Part shown: in pieces, positions 1-6,526 of the stretch | Numbering within the stretch: position 1 is the first letter of the stretch | Layout: each line of letters opens with the position of its first letter | DNA from: Planctomycetaceae bacterium | GTDB taxonomy: Bacteria > Planctomycetota > Planctomycetia > Pirellulales > Thermoguttaceae | Assembly (NCBI GenBank): GCA_031283825.1 | Contig: JAITAZ010000428.1 | Coordinates: 1 to 9,577, forward strand | Direction of reading: 5' to 3' | DNA: 9,577 nucleotides | Translations under genes and position numbers: made by a program | Notes under the pieces: generated by a model | What the model saw: only the letters and a program-made list of their open reading frames with translations | Database searches by the model: none | What the model was told of the DNA's origin: nothing

Positions 1-317
1 ATTATGAGCGAATTATTTTGACGCTTGACGGATTATTGATTGAGAGTAATTTTGATATAGCAATGTTATCTGGCGGCATTTATACGCCGGAGTTGCAGGA
101 GCTAATTCGCGGGCGGGGCGGACATTTATCTAACTTGGAGACGGCGAGACTAATAAAGGCGTCAGGAAAAAAATTACGATGGGCGTGTTTGGGACATATT
201 TCAAAGGAGAACAACACGCATGATGTAGTTTTAGAAACGCATCGAGAAATTTTAAACTCAAAAATCCCTCTTTCGATTGCCAGCCGCTACGATACGTCGG
301 AATTATTAGAGTTATAA
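1..317 (+). CDS. WalJ/YycJ-like MBL-fold hydrolase, C-terminal part
   Basis: This is the 3' end of a gene that enters from the left edge. The frame is open from base 3, reads YERIILTLDG before the ESN motif, and stops with TAA at 315-317. The segment ESNFDIAML, then a Tyr-containing stretch, GRGGHLSN and LGHISKENN matches the C-terminal half of the WalJ/YycJ group of metallo-beta-lactamase-fold proteins. In that group the HLSN and GHLSKENN-type histidines belong to the metal and active-site region. The N-terminal HxHxDH metal motif must lie outside the window. Family members are cytoplasmic hydrolases, proposed to act as exonucleases or phosphodiesterases and, in Firmicutes, linked to WalRK. 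A role in this organism cannot be read from the sequence. The TTG at 18 is probably internal. No clear terminator follows. Confidence 0.85.
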   Translation, partial: YERIILTLDGLLIESNFDIAMLSGGIYTPELQELIRGRGGHLSNLETARLIKASGKKLRWACLGHISKENNTHDVVLETHREILNSKIPLSIASRYDTSELLEL

Positions 318-331
318 AAAGGTCAAATGTT

Positions 332-480
332 CAGTAGAATTTTTGTAATTTATCAGTGGAAAAAGTGTTTTATTTCTTGTGAACGATTACACATCATAAA
401 TATGAATACCACAGATATAATTCCAAATTTACAAACCCGTAAACGGTTACACGTCCCCTTTGTCCATTTAAAAAAATACT
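332..480. repeat. Fragments of the GTAACCGTTCAC repeat family
   Basis: The 204-bp gap between the MBL-fold gene and rpe has no gene but holds repeat remnants. Bases 345-360 (GTAATTTATCAGTGGA) recur with one mismatch at 9120-9135, and the wider block from 332 resembles 6205-6230. Bases 373-390 read TTTCTTGTGAACGATTAC, the reverse complement of a GTAACCGTTCAC-type end. Bases 441-466 contain AACGGTTAC followed by ACGTCCCCTTTGTCC, which joins such an end to the C4-tract arm seen in full at 1559-1601. I read these as decayed copies of the inner element at 1306-1643. No convincing promoter for rpe was found here. Confidence 0.5.
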
Positions 481-521
481 GCAACTGAATAGTTACCTGA
501 ATACTTTACTAAAATATTAAA

Positions 522-1211
522 ATGATAGACATAGTTAAATTTGTCAATGGCAATTTGCGATTGAATCCATCTTTATTGGCGGCGGATTTTGCTAATTTGG
601 AGTCTGATATTAGAAAGTTGGAGAGTTCTGGCGCGGAGATATTGCATTTGGATATAATGGATGGTCATTTTGTTCCGAATATAAGTTTTGGCGTTCCGGT
701 GGTGGAGGCGATTCGTCGGGTAACGGATTTGACACTTGATGTTCATTTGATGTTATCGAATCCGATGGAGTATTTGGGCGTATTTCGGCGTGCCGGTGCG
801 GATTTATTATCGATTCATATTGAGGCGGTATCTGATCCTAGACCGTTATTTGATCAGATTAGAAAGCTTGGCGCGTTGTCTGGACTTGTATTGAATCCAC
901 CGACTTCAGTTGAGCGTGTGGAGCCGTTTATAGATGATTGTGATCTTATTTTGGTGATGGGAGTGATGCCCGGATTTGGAGGACAAAAATTTGAACCTTT
1001 AACGTTTGACAAGTTGCGTCGTATTAGGAGTATATCTAAACCGAATTTATTGATCTCGGTTGACGGCGGTGTTGGCGACAAAACGATTGAGGCTTGTGCG
1101 GAAGCCGGTGCTAATTTATTTGTTGTGGGAACGTCGTTATTCAACGGAAACATACAGCAAAGATTCCGCCAGTTAAGCGATTTATTAAAGAAAGATAAAG
1201 GGAATCTCTAA
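522..1211 (+). CDS. rpe: Ribulose-phosphate 3-epimerase
   Basis: This cytoplasmic (beta/alpha)8-barrel enzyme interconverts D-ribulose 5-phosphate and D-xylulose 5-phosphate in the pentose phosphate pathway. The family signature is complete: PSLLAADF at residues 16-23, LHLDIMDGHFVPN at 41-53, DVHLM at 73-77, the phosphate-binding PGFGGQ at 150-155 and SVDGGV at 179-184. The expected metal and catalytic residues are present as His42, Asp44, His75 and Asp181, with Ser17 near the start of the barrel. VMGVMPGFGG and VGTSLF are mild variants of the usual VMSVNPGFGG and AGSAVF. At 229 residues it is slightly longer than typical, owing to about ten extra N-terminal residues before LNPSLLA. The ATG at 522 has no Shine-Dalgarno sequence. 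Third positions and the coding strand are T/G-rich, unlike the next two genes. Confidence in the function is very high. Confidence 0.97.
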   Translation: MIDIVKFVNGNLRLNPSLLAADFANLESDIRKLESSGAEILHLDIMDGHFVPNISFGVPVVEAIRRVTDLTLDVHLMLSNPMEYLGVFRRAGADLLSIHIEAVSDPRPLFDQIRKLGALSGLVLNPPTSVERVEPFIDDCDLILVMGVMPGFGGQKFEPLTFDKLRRIRSISKPNLLISVDGGVGDKTIEACAEAGANLFVVGTSLFNGNIQQRFRQLSDLLKKDKGNL

Positions 1212-1398
1212 AAATTAATTTTAAACCACGAACCTACGTTTGAAATCAAATGTTGATGACTCAATGATAACTCATGTTACGCACTTGCTGCGAGTTTTAT
1301 TTTTTTAGTAACCGTTCACGCACAAGAGAAAAATTTCCTAAGCTCTGAAAGGGCGTAGTATATTTTCTTTTGAACGTGAACGGTTACAATAATTTTTT

Positions 1399-1440
1399 GG
1401 GGGGACTTAGGGGACAAAGGGGACGTTGGGGACACTGGGG
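1399..1440 (+). repeat. G4 tracts with 9-bp period, potential G-quadruplex
   Basis: Runs of at least four G begin at 1400, 1410, 1419, 1428 and 1437, separated by five-base spacers of the type ACAAA, ACGTT and ACACT. Four or more G4 tracts with five-base loops meet the usual pattern for an intramolecular G-quadruplex on the + strand. The unit is GGGGACGTT-like and repeats at 9 bp. Confidence 0.7.
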
Positions 1441-1558
1441 ACGTTTTGGTTTGAAATCTGGGATTGATGACTCAGGAGATAATACTGAAAAAATCTCTCT
1501 TTTAAAAAGGCTATTGTCTTCTGTTGAGTCATTAATCATGGTTTTTAAATTAGTGTGT

Positions 1559-1601
1559 CCCCAACGTCCCCAACGTCCCCTTTGTCCCCAATGTCCCCCC
1601 C
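1559..1601 (-). repeat. C4 tracts with 9-bp period (G4 on the - strand)
   Basis: C runs start at 1559, 1568, 1577, 1586 and 1595, exactly every 9 bases, in ACGTCCCCA-like units. This arm is the inverted partner of 1399-1440. The element can therefore pair as a long imperfect hairpin or present a quadruplex on either strand. Confidence 0.7.
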
Positions 1602-1780
1602 AAAAAATAATATGGTTTTTTAAAAAACCATGTACGGTTACTATTTTTTTTAGTTAGCGTCATTCGGCTTTTGAAGCTGCCCTGTAGATAATTCCTCGAC
1701 CCCAGATCTGGGGCAACAAGTACGTAACATGAGTTAATAAAATTGAATTATTAGAAATTAACCTAAAAGGAATTTTTTCA

Positions 1781-3118
1781 ATGAAAAAGAATAAAAATTT
1801 ATTGTCTCGCCGTTCATTTTTTGGTACGGCAATTTCGGCTTTGTCAATGCCAATCATTGTTCCGTCAAGCGTTGTTACCTCATGCGCAATCGTGCAAGGG
1901 CAAACCTTGCCCAATAACCTGCTGCGAATGGGTTTGATCGGAACAGGTCGGCAATGCTTTCATCACAATATACCCGGTTACGTCCGCAATAAACGGAATC
2001 AAGTTGTTGCCCTTTGCGACGTCGATTCATGGAGACTCGAAGAATGCAAAAAGAAAGTTATTCAACTTTATCAAAAAAACGCTTCGCTCGTCAAACCCCA
2101 AAGCATCGAATCATACGTCGATTACAAAGAACTACTCGAAAGATCAGATATCGACGCCGTAATGATTTCAACGCCTGATCACTGGCACGCGACTCAAGCC
2201 GTTGACGCAATGCGATCCGGTAAACATGTCGCTCTTGAAAAACCAATTATTCGGACAATCGCAGAAGGACAAGAACTCGTCAAAGTTGCAGCAGAAACAA
2301 AACGAACCTTTCGCGTCGATAGCGAATTTCGTAGCGGTAAAGGCGCTCATCAAGCGGCAGAACTCGTGCGGAATGGTCGACTCGGTAAAATTAAAAACGT
2401 AATCGTCGCCGTACCACAAACAGACGTCCCATGTCCGCCGCAATCAGAAATGCAAGTCCCAAAAGAACTCGATTATAAACGTTGGCAAGGTTCGGCTATT
2501 CAAGCACCTTACACGCTTAACAGAGTTCATACTCCGCATAACATTTCTAACCGATCCGGATGGATGAGACACCTCTATTATTGCGACGGAATGATAACAA
2601 ACTGGGGATCGCATTTACTCAACGGCGCTCTTTGGGCACTCGGGCTAGATAGAACTTTTCCAATCGAAATCGAAGGAAAAGGAAACTACCCAAATTCAAC
2701 AAGCTTCTGGAACGTACTACTAAATTTTGAAATCAAATATCTTTACGCAAACGGACTAGAAATTATTTATAAAACCGATGAACCTTATTACAAAATCGAA
2801 GGTGAACTCGGATGGATCGAAGTTACATTTAAAGGAATAAAAGCTGAACCTGAATCAATACTAAAAGAAGTTATCAAACCAGATGAAATTCATTTTCCTT
2901 TACGATCAGAAAAAGAAGATTTTATCGATTCAATATTAACAGGTAAAGAAACTTTAGAACCCGCCCTTGTCGGACATTACGTTACCTCAACCTGTTTGCT
3001 AGGTCATATCGCAATACGTACCGGAGAAAAATTAAAATGGAACCCCGAAAAAGAATCCTTCGACGGAAATCCCGAAGCCGCTAAATATCTCAATAAACCA
3101 ATTACGTCAATAAAATAG
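1781..3118 (+). CDS. Exported Gfo/Idh/MocA-family oxidoreductase (Tat signal)
   Basis: This is an NAD(P)-dependent sugar or polyol dehydrogenase-like protein of a group very abundant in planctomycetes. The N-terminus SRRSFFG (residues 9-15) followed by a hydrophobic stretch is a twin-arginine export signal. VTSC at 32-35 fits a lipobox, so it may be a Tat-exported lipoprotein anchored through Cys35. The Rossmann domain follows: RMGLIGTGRQ at 49-58 (GxxGxG), ALCDVD at 77-82, STPDHWH at 130-136 and the family hallmark EKP at 153-155. The C-terminal alpha/beta domain includes DGMITNWGSHLLNG at 269-282, where His278 occupies the usual catalytic-histidine region. The length, 445 residues, is normal. 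An AAAGGA ribosome-binding site at 1766-1771, nine bases before the ATG, fixes the start. The substrate is unknown. No metabolic partner gene lies next to it, and the miniature element ends 44 bp upstream. Confidence 0.92.
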   Translation: MKKNKNLLSRRSFFGTAISALSMPIIVPSSVVTSCAIVQGQTLPNNLLRMGLIGTGRQCFHHNIPGYVRNKRNQVVALCDVDSWRLEECKKKVIQLYQKNASLVKPQSIESYVDYKELLERSDIDAVMISTPDHWHATQAVDAMRSGKHVALEKPIIRTIAEGQELVKVAAETKRTFRVDSEFRSGKGAHQAAELVRNGRLGKIKNVIVAVPQTDVPCPPQSEMQVPKELDYKRWQGSAIQAPYTLNRVHTPHNISNRSGWMRHLYYCDGMITNWGSHLLNGALWALGLDRTFPIEIEGKGNYPNSTSFWNVLLNFEIKYLYANGLEIIYKTDEPYYKIEGELGWIEVTFKGIKAEPESILKEVIKPDEIHFPLRSEKEDFIDSILTGKETLEPALVGHYVTSTCLLGHIAIRTGEKLKWNPEKESFDGNPEAAKYLNKPITSIK

Positions 3119-3175
3119 CTGTAGTTGTTGTTATACCTCCAATTAGATAATCCTCCGAGAAGTAAAAATTATAAC

Positions 3176-3227
3176 TAACTCATGTTACGCACTTGCTGCG
3201 AGTTTTATTTTTTAGTTAGCGTCATTC
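3176..3227 (+). mobile_element. Shortened copy of the outer miniature element
   Basis: Bases 3176-3214 match the left end of the 1268 element nearly base for base (TAACTCATGTTACGCACTTG, then CTGCGAGTTTTATTTTTTA). They then continue straight into TAGTTAGCGTCATTC, which in the first element lies on the far side of the inner insertion, at 1651-1665. The copy therefore looks like an outer element that never received the inner one. It lacks the right-hand terminal repeat, so it is truncated. It lies 57 bp after the dehydrogenase stop codon. Confidence 0.65.
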
Positions 3228-3264
3228 TGAACTAAATAAATTGCATTTAAATTATTACGAAATT

Positions 3265-3445
3265 GTAACTGTTCACAGTATTTTTAAAAACCATGATTAA
3301 CAACTCAACAGAAAACAACAGCTTTTTTAAAAGAGAAATTTTTTTCTTTAAATTTTGTCCCCCCGAGACATTAATCCCAGATTTCAAACAAGAACGTCCC
3401 CAACGTCCCCAGCGTCCCCAACGTCCCCCCAAAAAATTATCAATA
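3265..3445 (-). mobile_element. Inverted, partial copy of the inner GTAACCGTTCAC element
   Basis: Read on the - strand this matches the inner element at about 1389-1550 in order: ATAATTTTTTGGGGGGAC, G4 tracts, TTTGAAATCTGGGATT, a TTTCTCTTTTAAAA block, and CTGTTGAG then AATCATGGTTTTTAAA. It closes with a TGTGAACAGTTAC end at 3265-3277. Compared with the 1306 copy it lacks the second C4 arm and the AT palindrome. C4 runs at 3398, 3407, 3416 and 3425 keep the 9-bp period, giving a potential G-quadruplex on the - strand. The remaining sequence, about 3446-3683, is AT-rich with no gene, terminator or convincing promoter visible. Confidence 0.65.
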
Positions 3446-3683
3446 AAATTTGAAATTTTAGAGATTCCTTATAATTTTAAGTTTGAATTTTTAGAAATTT
3501 TGGCATTGCGTCGAAATTTGAAATTCGTTATACTCCGCAACACAATTGAATCAATTGACAAAATTCTCATAAATTCTCAACGTCAATTATACAAAAGAAA
3601 TTTTTCCTAACTCAACCAAAATTTTCCTTAATTACGAAATTACAAATTCAACTAAAATTAAAATTTTATCCTAAAATCCTAAC

Positions 3684-5594
3684 ATGCTCGCCAATCGAAT
3701 AATTATTATTTTATCGTTTGCTTTCATATTGATCCTAAATTCCCTTGTCGCCTTTGCAGCTGACTCTACTAACTATACAGCTACATCGGATACATCAGAG
3801 CAAAAAATTAAACTCATATTCGTAACAACAACGAACTCCAACTACTGCGAACAAGCTACGCCGCTAATAAACGAATTCACACAAAAAGGATACGACATTC
3901 AGACAATTTCCATTGCTCAAAATCCAGACATCATAAAACAACTCAAGATAACAAAATTACCAGCTTTCATTCTCGTCCAAAATAATCAAATTATCGACCG
4001 CATCGATGGAGGCGCTGCGCCAGTCGTCTTAAAACCAATGATTCAAGGAATGTTCGACCGCGTCAACCAAACTGCCCCAAAAAATATCACAAAAAATATC
4101 TCAACATCCGATAACTTAACCGCGTCAAATCATTACCTCAATCCGCCGCCGAAATCTACAAACATAAATTTAAATTCAAATATAAATTCAAATATAAAAT
4201 CATCATCAACCTCAATCTCAACCGACGTCTCTCAACCGTCGGTTGACGTTGTCTCCAATCGTAACGAGTCAAATTCTCAATCTGAATTATTGAAACGAAA
4301 ATTCATCACGCCGTCCGTCAAATTACGAGTCGACTCGGCAGATGGTCATTCTTGGGGATCCGGAACAATCATCGACACTCGCGGAAACGACGCACTAATC
4401 TTGACTTGCGGTCATATTTTTCGAGAAGCCGGAATGACAGATAATAACGGAAAAATCATCGTCGAAGTTCGACTCTACGGCGAAAATTCCACCGTGAAAG
4501 TTTACGGACGATGCATCTACTACGATCTCGAAATTGATCTCGCACTAGTCGTAATTGTTCCGCCTTGTCCAGTTGAAGCAATTCCAGTCGCGCCGCCTAA
4601 TCTTGCAATCACCACAGGTCAAGACGTAATCAGTGTCGGTTGCGACGGCGGCGCAGACCCCACAATTCGTAAACATTCAATAATGTCAACAAACCGAATC
4701 GGAACGCCGTTGTCAAATAAATTACCATTTCATTATATCCAAGTTTCCGGCGCGCCAGTCAGCGGAAGAAGCGGCGGAGGTCTATTCAATAACAACGGTT
4801 ACCTAATCGGAGTATGCAACACGGCAGACGCAATCTGCAACGACGGACACTTCGTTCCGGCAGAAATTATCAGAAAAATTCTCGACCAACAAAAACTATC
4901 AGTCGTTTACAAAAATCCATCGTTAAAAAGTTCAAAATCGAATAATGTTTCCGCGTCGAATAATGTCTCCGCCGAACAATCCATCGACAATCGCCAACTC
5001 ATCGCAACTCCGAAAAATCTTAACGCTCCGCCCAAAGATAATTTTACTCCATATAATTTTACTTCCGCCGAATCCGCAACATTACAACCGTTGTCCGCGC
5101 CGCGTCCGGCAATCGCTAAACCGTTTCTGTCTATCGCGTCGCAAACTGAAATTTATAACTCGCAACCCAATTCTCAATCCGCAACGACAACAAATCCAAA
5201 CTCAAATCCAAACTCAAATCCCAACTCAAACTCAAACTTGAATACAAATTCTAACACAAATTCCAACTCGCCAATATCTAATACGCCGAATCAAAATAAT
5301 CTGAATCCAATCGAACAAGCAACTCTCAGCGAAGTAAAACGCAGAGTCCAAGACGGAGACGAAGTTATTCTAATTGTCAGATCAAGACGAAACGTCGAAA
5401 CGCCCAGCGATGTAATTGTTCTCAATAATACTTCCGAACAATTCATCGACTCGTTGATTCAACAATCGCCGACAAGATACGCCGCGTCAACCGAAAAAAA
5501 ATCCGGCAACCAAATAATTCTCTCCTCGCACGGAGAACAAACTCAAAATCCGCATCCGCATCCGGTAACATACAACGTCCCGCACGATAAATGA
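3684..5594 (+). CDS. Secreted thioredoxin-like / trypsin-like serine protease fusion
   Basis: The 636-residue protein is modular. Residues 1-25 are a Sec signal peptide with a likely cleavage at VAFA-AD. Residues about 40-125 form a thioredoxin-like fold: KIKLIFVTT, a single Cys55 where CxxC is expected, and the cis-proline motif KLPAFIL at 91-97. Residues 140-205 are an Asn/Ser-rich linker. Residues about 208-400 are a trypsin-like domain with the triad visible: His244 in TCGHIF, Asp285 in EIDLALV and Ser363 in GRSGGG. Residues 410-545 are low-complexity, with an Asn-Ser/Asn-Pro run at about 504-529. Residues 546-592 form a short ordered segment (EVKRRVQDGDEVILIV). It probably acts outside the cytoplasmic membrane, as an HtrA-like or regulatory protease, but no PDZ domain is seen. 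The lone cysteine argues against redox activity. The ATG at 3684 has no Shine-Dalgarno sequence; the signal peptide supports it. Substrates are unknown. Confidence 0.85.
   Translation: MLANRIIIILSFAFILILNSLVAFAADSTNYTATSDTSEQKIKLIFVTTTNSNYCEQATPLINEFTQKGYDIQTISIAQNPDIIKQLKITKLPAFILVQNNQIIDRIDGGAAPVVLKPMIQGMFDRVNQTAPKNITKNISTSDNLTASNHYLNPPPKSTNINLNSNINSNIKSSSTSISTDVSQPSVDVVSNRNESNSQSELLKRKFITPSVKLRVDSADGHSWGSGTIIDTRGNDALILTCGHIFREAGMTDNNGKIIVEVRLYGENSTVKVYGRCIYYDLEIDLALVVIVPPCPVEAIPVAPPNLAITTGQDVISVGCDGGADPTIRKHSIMSTNRIGTPLSNKLPFHYIQVSGAPVSGRSGGGLFNNNGYLIGVCNTADAICNDGHFVPAEIIRKILDQQKLSVVYKNPSLKSSKSNNVSASNNVSAEQSIDNRQLIATPKNLNAPPKDNFTPYNFTSAESATLQPLSAPRPAIAKPFLSIASQTEIYNSQPNSQSATTTNPNSNPNSNPNSNSNLNTNSNTNSNSPISNTPNQNNLNPIEQATLSEVKRRVQDGDEVILIVRSRRNVETPSDVIVLNNTSEQFIDSLIQQSPTRYAASTEKKSGNQIILSSHGEQTQNPHPHPVTYNVPHDK
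5191..5262 (+). repeat. Degenerate 6/12-bp tandem repeat encoding an Asn/Ser run
   Basis: Units of the AACTCAAATCCA type repeat within the protease gene and encode the alternating Asn-Pro-Asn-Ser and Asn-Thr-Asn-Ser run at residues about 504-529. A smaller related run lies at 4164-4197. Such tracts are prone to slippage and could vary in length between strains. Confidence 0.6.
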
Positions 5595-5649
5595 TAATCT
5601 TAACATCAACAATTCGTATAATCGCAACGACCATCATTCGGGGTGTTAC

Positions 5650-5677
5650 TTGAATCAGTTACAGATTAGTGTATGAT
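5650..5677 (+). promoter_or_regulatory. Candidate sigma70-type promoter for the Hpt gene
   Basis: TTGAAT at 5650-5655 and TATGAT at 5672-5677 are separated by 16 bases. They match the -35 and -10 consensus at four and five of six positions. Transcription would begin near 5684 and give the Hpt gene a leader of about 175 bases containing the inverted repeat at 5690-5807. This is prediction from sequence only. Confidence 0.4.
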
Positions 5678-5689
5678 GTCAAAAACGTG

Positions 5690-5807
5690 GACTGTAAAGA
5701 CTCGACGATAAAATGAACTTCTAACAATCGCTTTTCGACGCCGCACGTCGTTTGCACAAGATAGAATTTTAGATTTTATCGTATTTATAAACCGCGAGCT
5801 TACAGTC
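5690..5807 (+). other. Large imperfect stem in the leader of the Hpt gene
   Basis: GACTGTAA (5690-5697) pairs with TTACAGTC (5800-5807), CTCG (5701-5704) with CGAG (5795-5798), and ACGATAAAAT (5705-5714) with ATTTTATCGT (5773-5782). Together these close a 58-base loop that contains an inner CGACG/CGTCG hairpin at 5736-5750. There is no U-tract, so it is not a simple terminator. It could be a regulatory leader, a small RNA or a decayed miniature element. The gap 5595-5859 holds no gene. Confidence 0.45.
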
Positions 5808-5859
5808 TTTTACAACAACTTAACATTAACTCGTTTAACAATACAAAAATAAAATTATT

Positions 5860-6210
5860 ATGAGCGAATTTCCTTTCAGCGTAGAAAACATATTAGAGCA
5901 ATGCGGCGGAAACGCTGGCGTTGCCGGAGATGTTTTGAAAGAATTTTTGAATCAAGCGCCAGTCGATGAGTCCGAAATGAAAAACGGAATCGACGGCAAC
6001 TCGCTACTCGCAACAAGCAAAGCCGCACACAGATTAAAAGGTACCGCCGGAGTTTTAGGCGCCGATAACCTACACGCACTTTGCGCAGCTTTAGAAATCG
6101 CAGGAAAAGATGGTCGAGCTGACGACGCAAAAAAATTATTCAATGACCTACAAGCCGAAATTAAACGATGCATCGATTACGTGCCGGTAGTTCAACAAAA
6201 ATTACAGTAG
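5860..6210 (+). CDS. Stand-alone Hpt (histidine phosphotransfer) protein
   Basis: The 116-residue protein is a single Hpt domain, a four-helix bundle that relays phosphoryl groups between receiver domains in multistep phosphorelays. The signature AAHRLKGTAGVLGADNLHALCAALE spans residues 55 to 79 and contains the phosphoacceptor His57, the following Lys60-Gly61, and the Gly/Ala turn that the family requires. The flanking helices (residues 7-33 and 85-115) complete a normal-length domain. It is predicted to be cytoplasmic. No histidine kinase or response regulator lies in the window, so its partners must be encoded elsewhere. The ATG at 5860 has no Shine-Dalgarno sequence, but the protein begins just where the domain would. 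It probably has its own promoter at 5650-5677 and a structured leader. Confidence 0.88.
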   Translation: MSEFPFSVENILEQCGGNAGVAGDVLKEFLNQAPVDESEMKNGIDGNSLLATSKAAHRLKGTAGVLGADNLHALCAALEIAGKDGRADDAKKLFNDLQAEIKRCIDYVPVVQQKLQ

Positions 6211-6280
6211 AGAATTTTGTAATATTTCAGCAAATTTTTGTTCTGTCAGTTGAATCGCTTAACCGCTGATTGCAATCTAC

Positions 6281-6468
6281 TACGTCTCCTTTGTTCACAA
6301 TGTCCCTTTTGTCTCCTAAAAAATACATTTAGCTTTTTTCATTCAAGAACAATTTTAAGCCTAGACAAAATAATTTAATATTTTAAGAGGACATTAGGGA
6401 CAAAGGGGACTTACGGAACGTTGGAGACAATCTTACTTGGAATCTGGGATTAGATTCACAAGGGACAA
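6281..6468. repeat. Decayed copy of the G/C-tract element, arms in reversed order
   Basis: Most of the 316-bp gap between the Hpt gene and the next gene is a degenerate member of the inner-element family. Bases 6281-6325 resemble its C-tract arm (GTCTCCTTTGTTCACAATG, then TCCCTTTTG). Bases 6388-6468 resemble its G-tract arm followed by TTGGAATCTGGGATTAGA and AGGGACAAAA. Here the C arm comes first, the opposite order to 1306-1643. The G and C runs are eroded, so quadruplex potential is mostly lost. Bases 6205-6230 also resemble 332-354. No terminator or promoter is evident. Confidence 0.5.
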
Positions 6469-6526
6469 AATAAATAATAAATATTTTGTTGATTGAATTA
6501 CAAAAATTCTAATTGCTCGAAAATTT

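Larger units (their letters stand above)
1306..1643. mobile_element. 338-bp inner element with TAGTAACCGT ends
   Basis: The left end, 1306-1320 (TAGTAACCGTTCACG), and the right end, 1629-1643 (reverse complement TAGTAACCGTACATG), are inverted repeats sharing their first ten bases. A second, inward copy of the end (GTGAACGGTTAC) lies at 1376-1387. Inside are a G4-tract arm at 1399-1440, a central unique part, a C4-tract arm at 1559-1601 and a perfect 20-bp AT palindrome at 1612-1631. The site at 3176-3227 shows the surrounding sequence without this insert, which supports it as a discrete insertion. Related copies lie at 3265-3445 (inverted), 6281-6468 (decayed), 373-466 and 8997-9056 (fragments). 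It has no believable coding content: the open frame across it encodes only low-complexity repeats that follow the 9-bp DNA period. Confidence 0.7.
1268..1736. mobile_element. 469-bp miniature element with TAACTCATGTTACGCACTTG ends
   Basis: The ends form a near-perfect terminal inverted repeat. The left end, 1268-1287, reads TAACTCATGTTACGCACTTG, and the right end, 1717-1736, is its reverse complement with one mismatch. A TA target duplication is possible but cannot be separated from the palindromic ends. No transposase is encoded, so it would be non-autonomous. The first 39 bases recur at 3176, and the end sequence recurs at 9304-9325 and 9515-9526. Near the right end is a perfect 14-bp palindrome, CCCCAGATCTGGGG, at 1700-1713. 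The sequence from 1306 to 1643 is a second element inserted inside this one. The whole structure fills the gap between rpe and the dehydrogenase gene and ends 44 bp before that gene's ATG. The transposon family is not identified. Confidence 0.75.

Noticed and set aside
1370..1657. Open frame rich in Arg-Gly-Trp and Pro-Gln-Arg repeats inside the inner element
   Set aside because: The peptide only mirrors the 9-bp G4/C4 DNA repeats on both arms, has no ribosome-binding site and is not kept as a frame in the other copies.
1660..1914. Minus-strand open frame overlapping the start of the dehydrogenase gene
   Set aside because: It covers the outer element's right end and the antisense of the Tat signal, and shows no family motif.
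2168..2443. Antisense and alternate-frame open frames within the dehydrogenase gene
   Set aside because: The + strand frame has clear family motifs throughout; the others are by-products of its codon use.
3247..3610. Overlapping open frames on both strands across the inverted repeat copy
   Set aside because: They are translations of the same 9-bp repeats and AT-rich flanks, with low complexity and no recognisable domain.
5876..6173. Minus-strand open frames over the Hpt gene
   Set aside because: The Hpt signature on the + strand is unambiguous; the antisense peptides have no motif.
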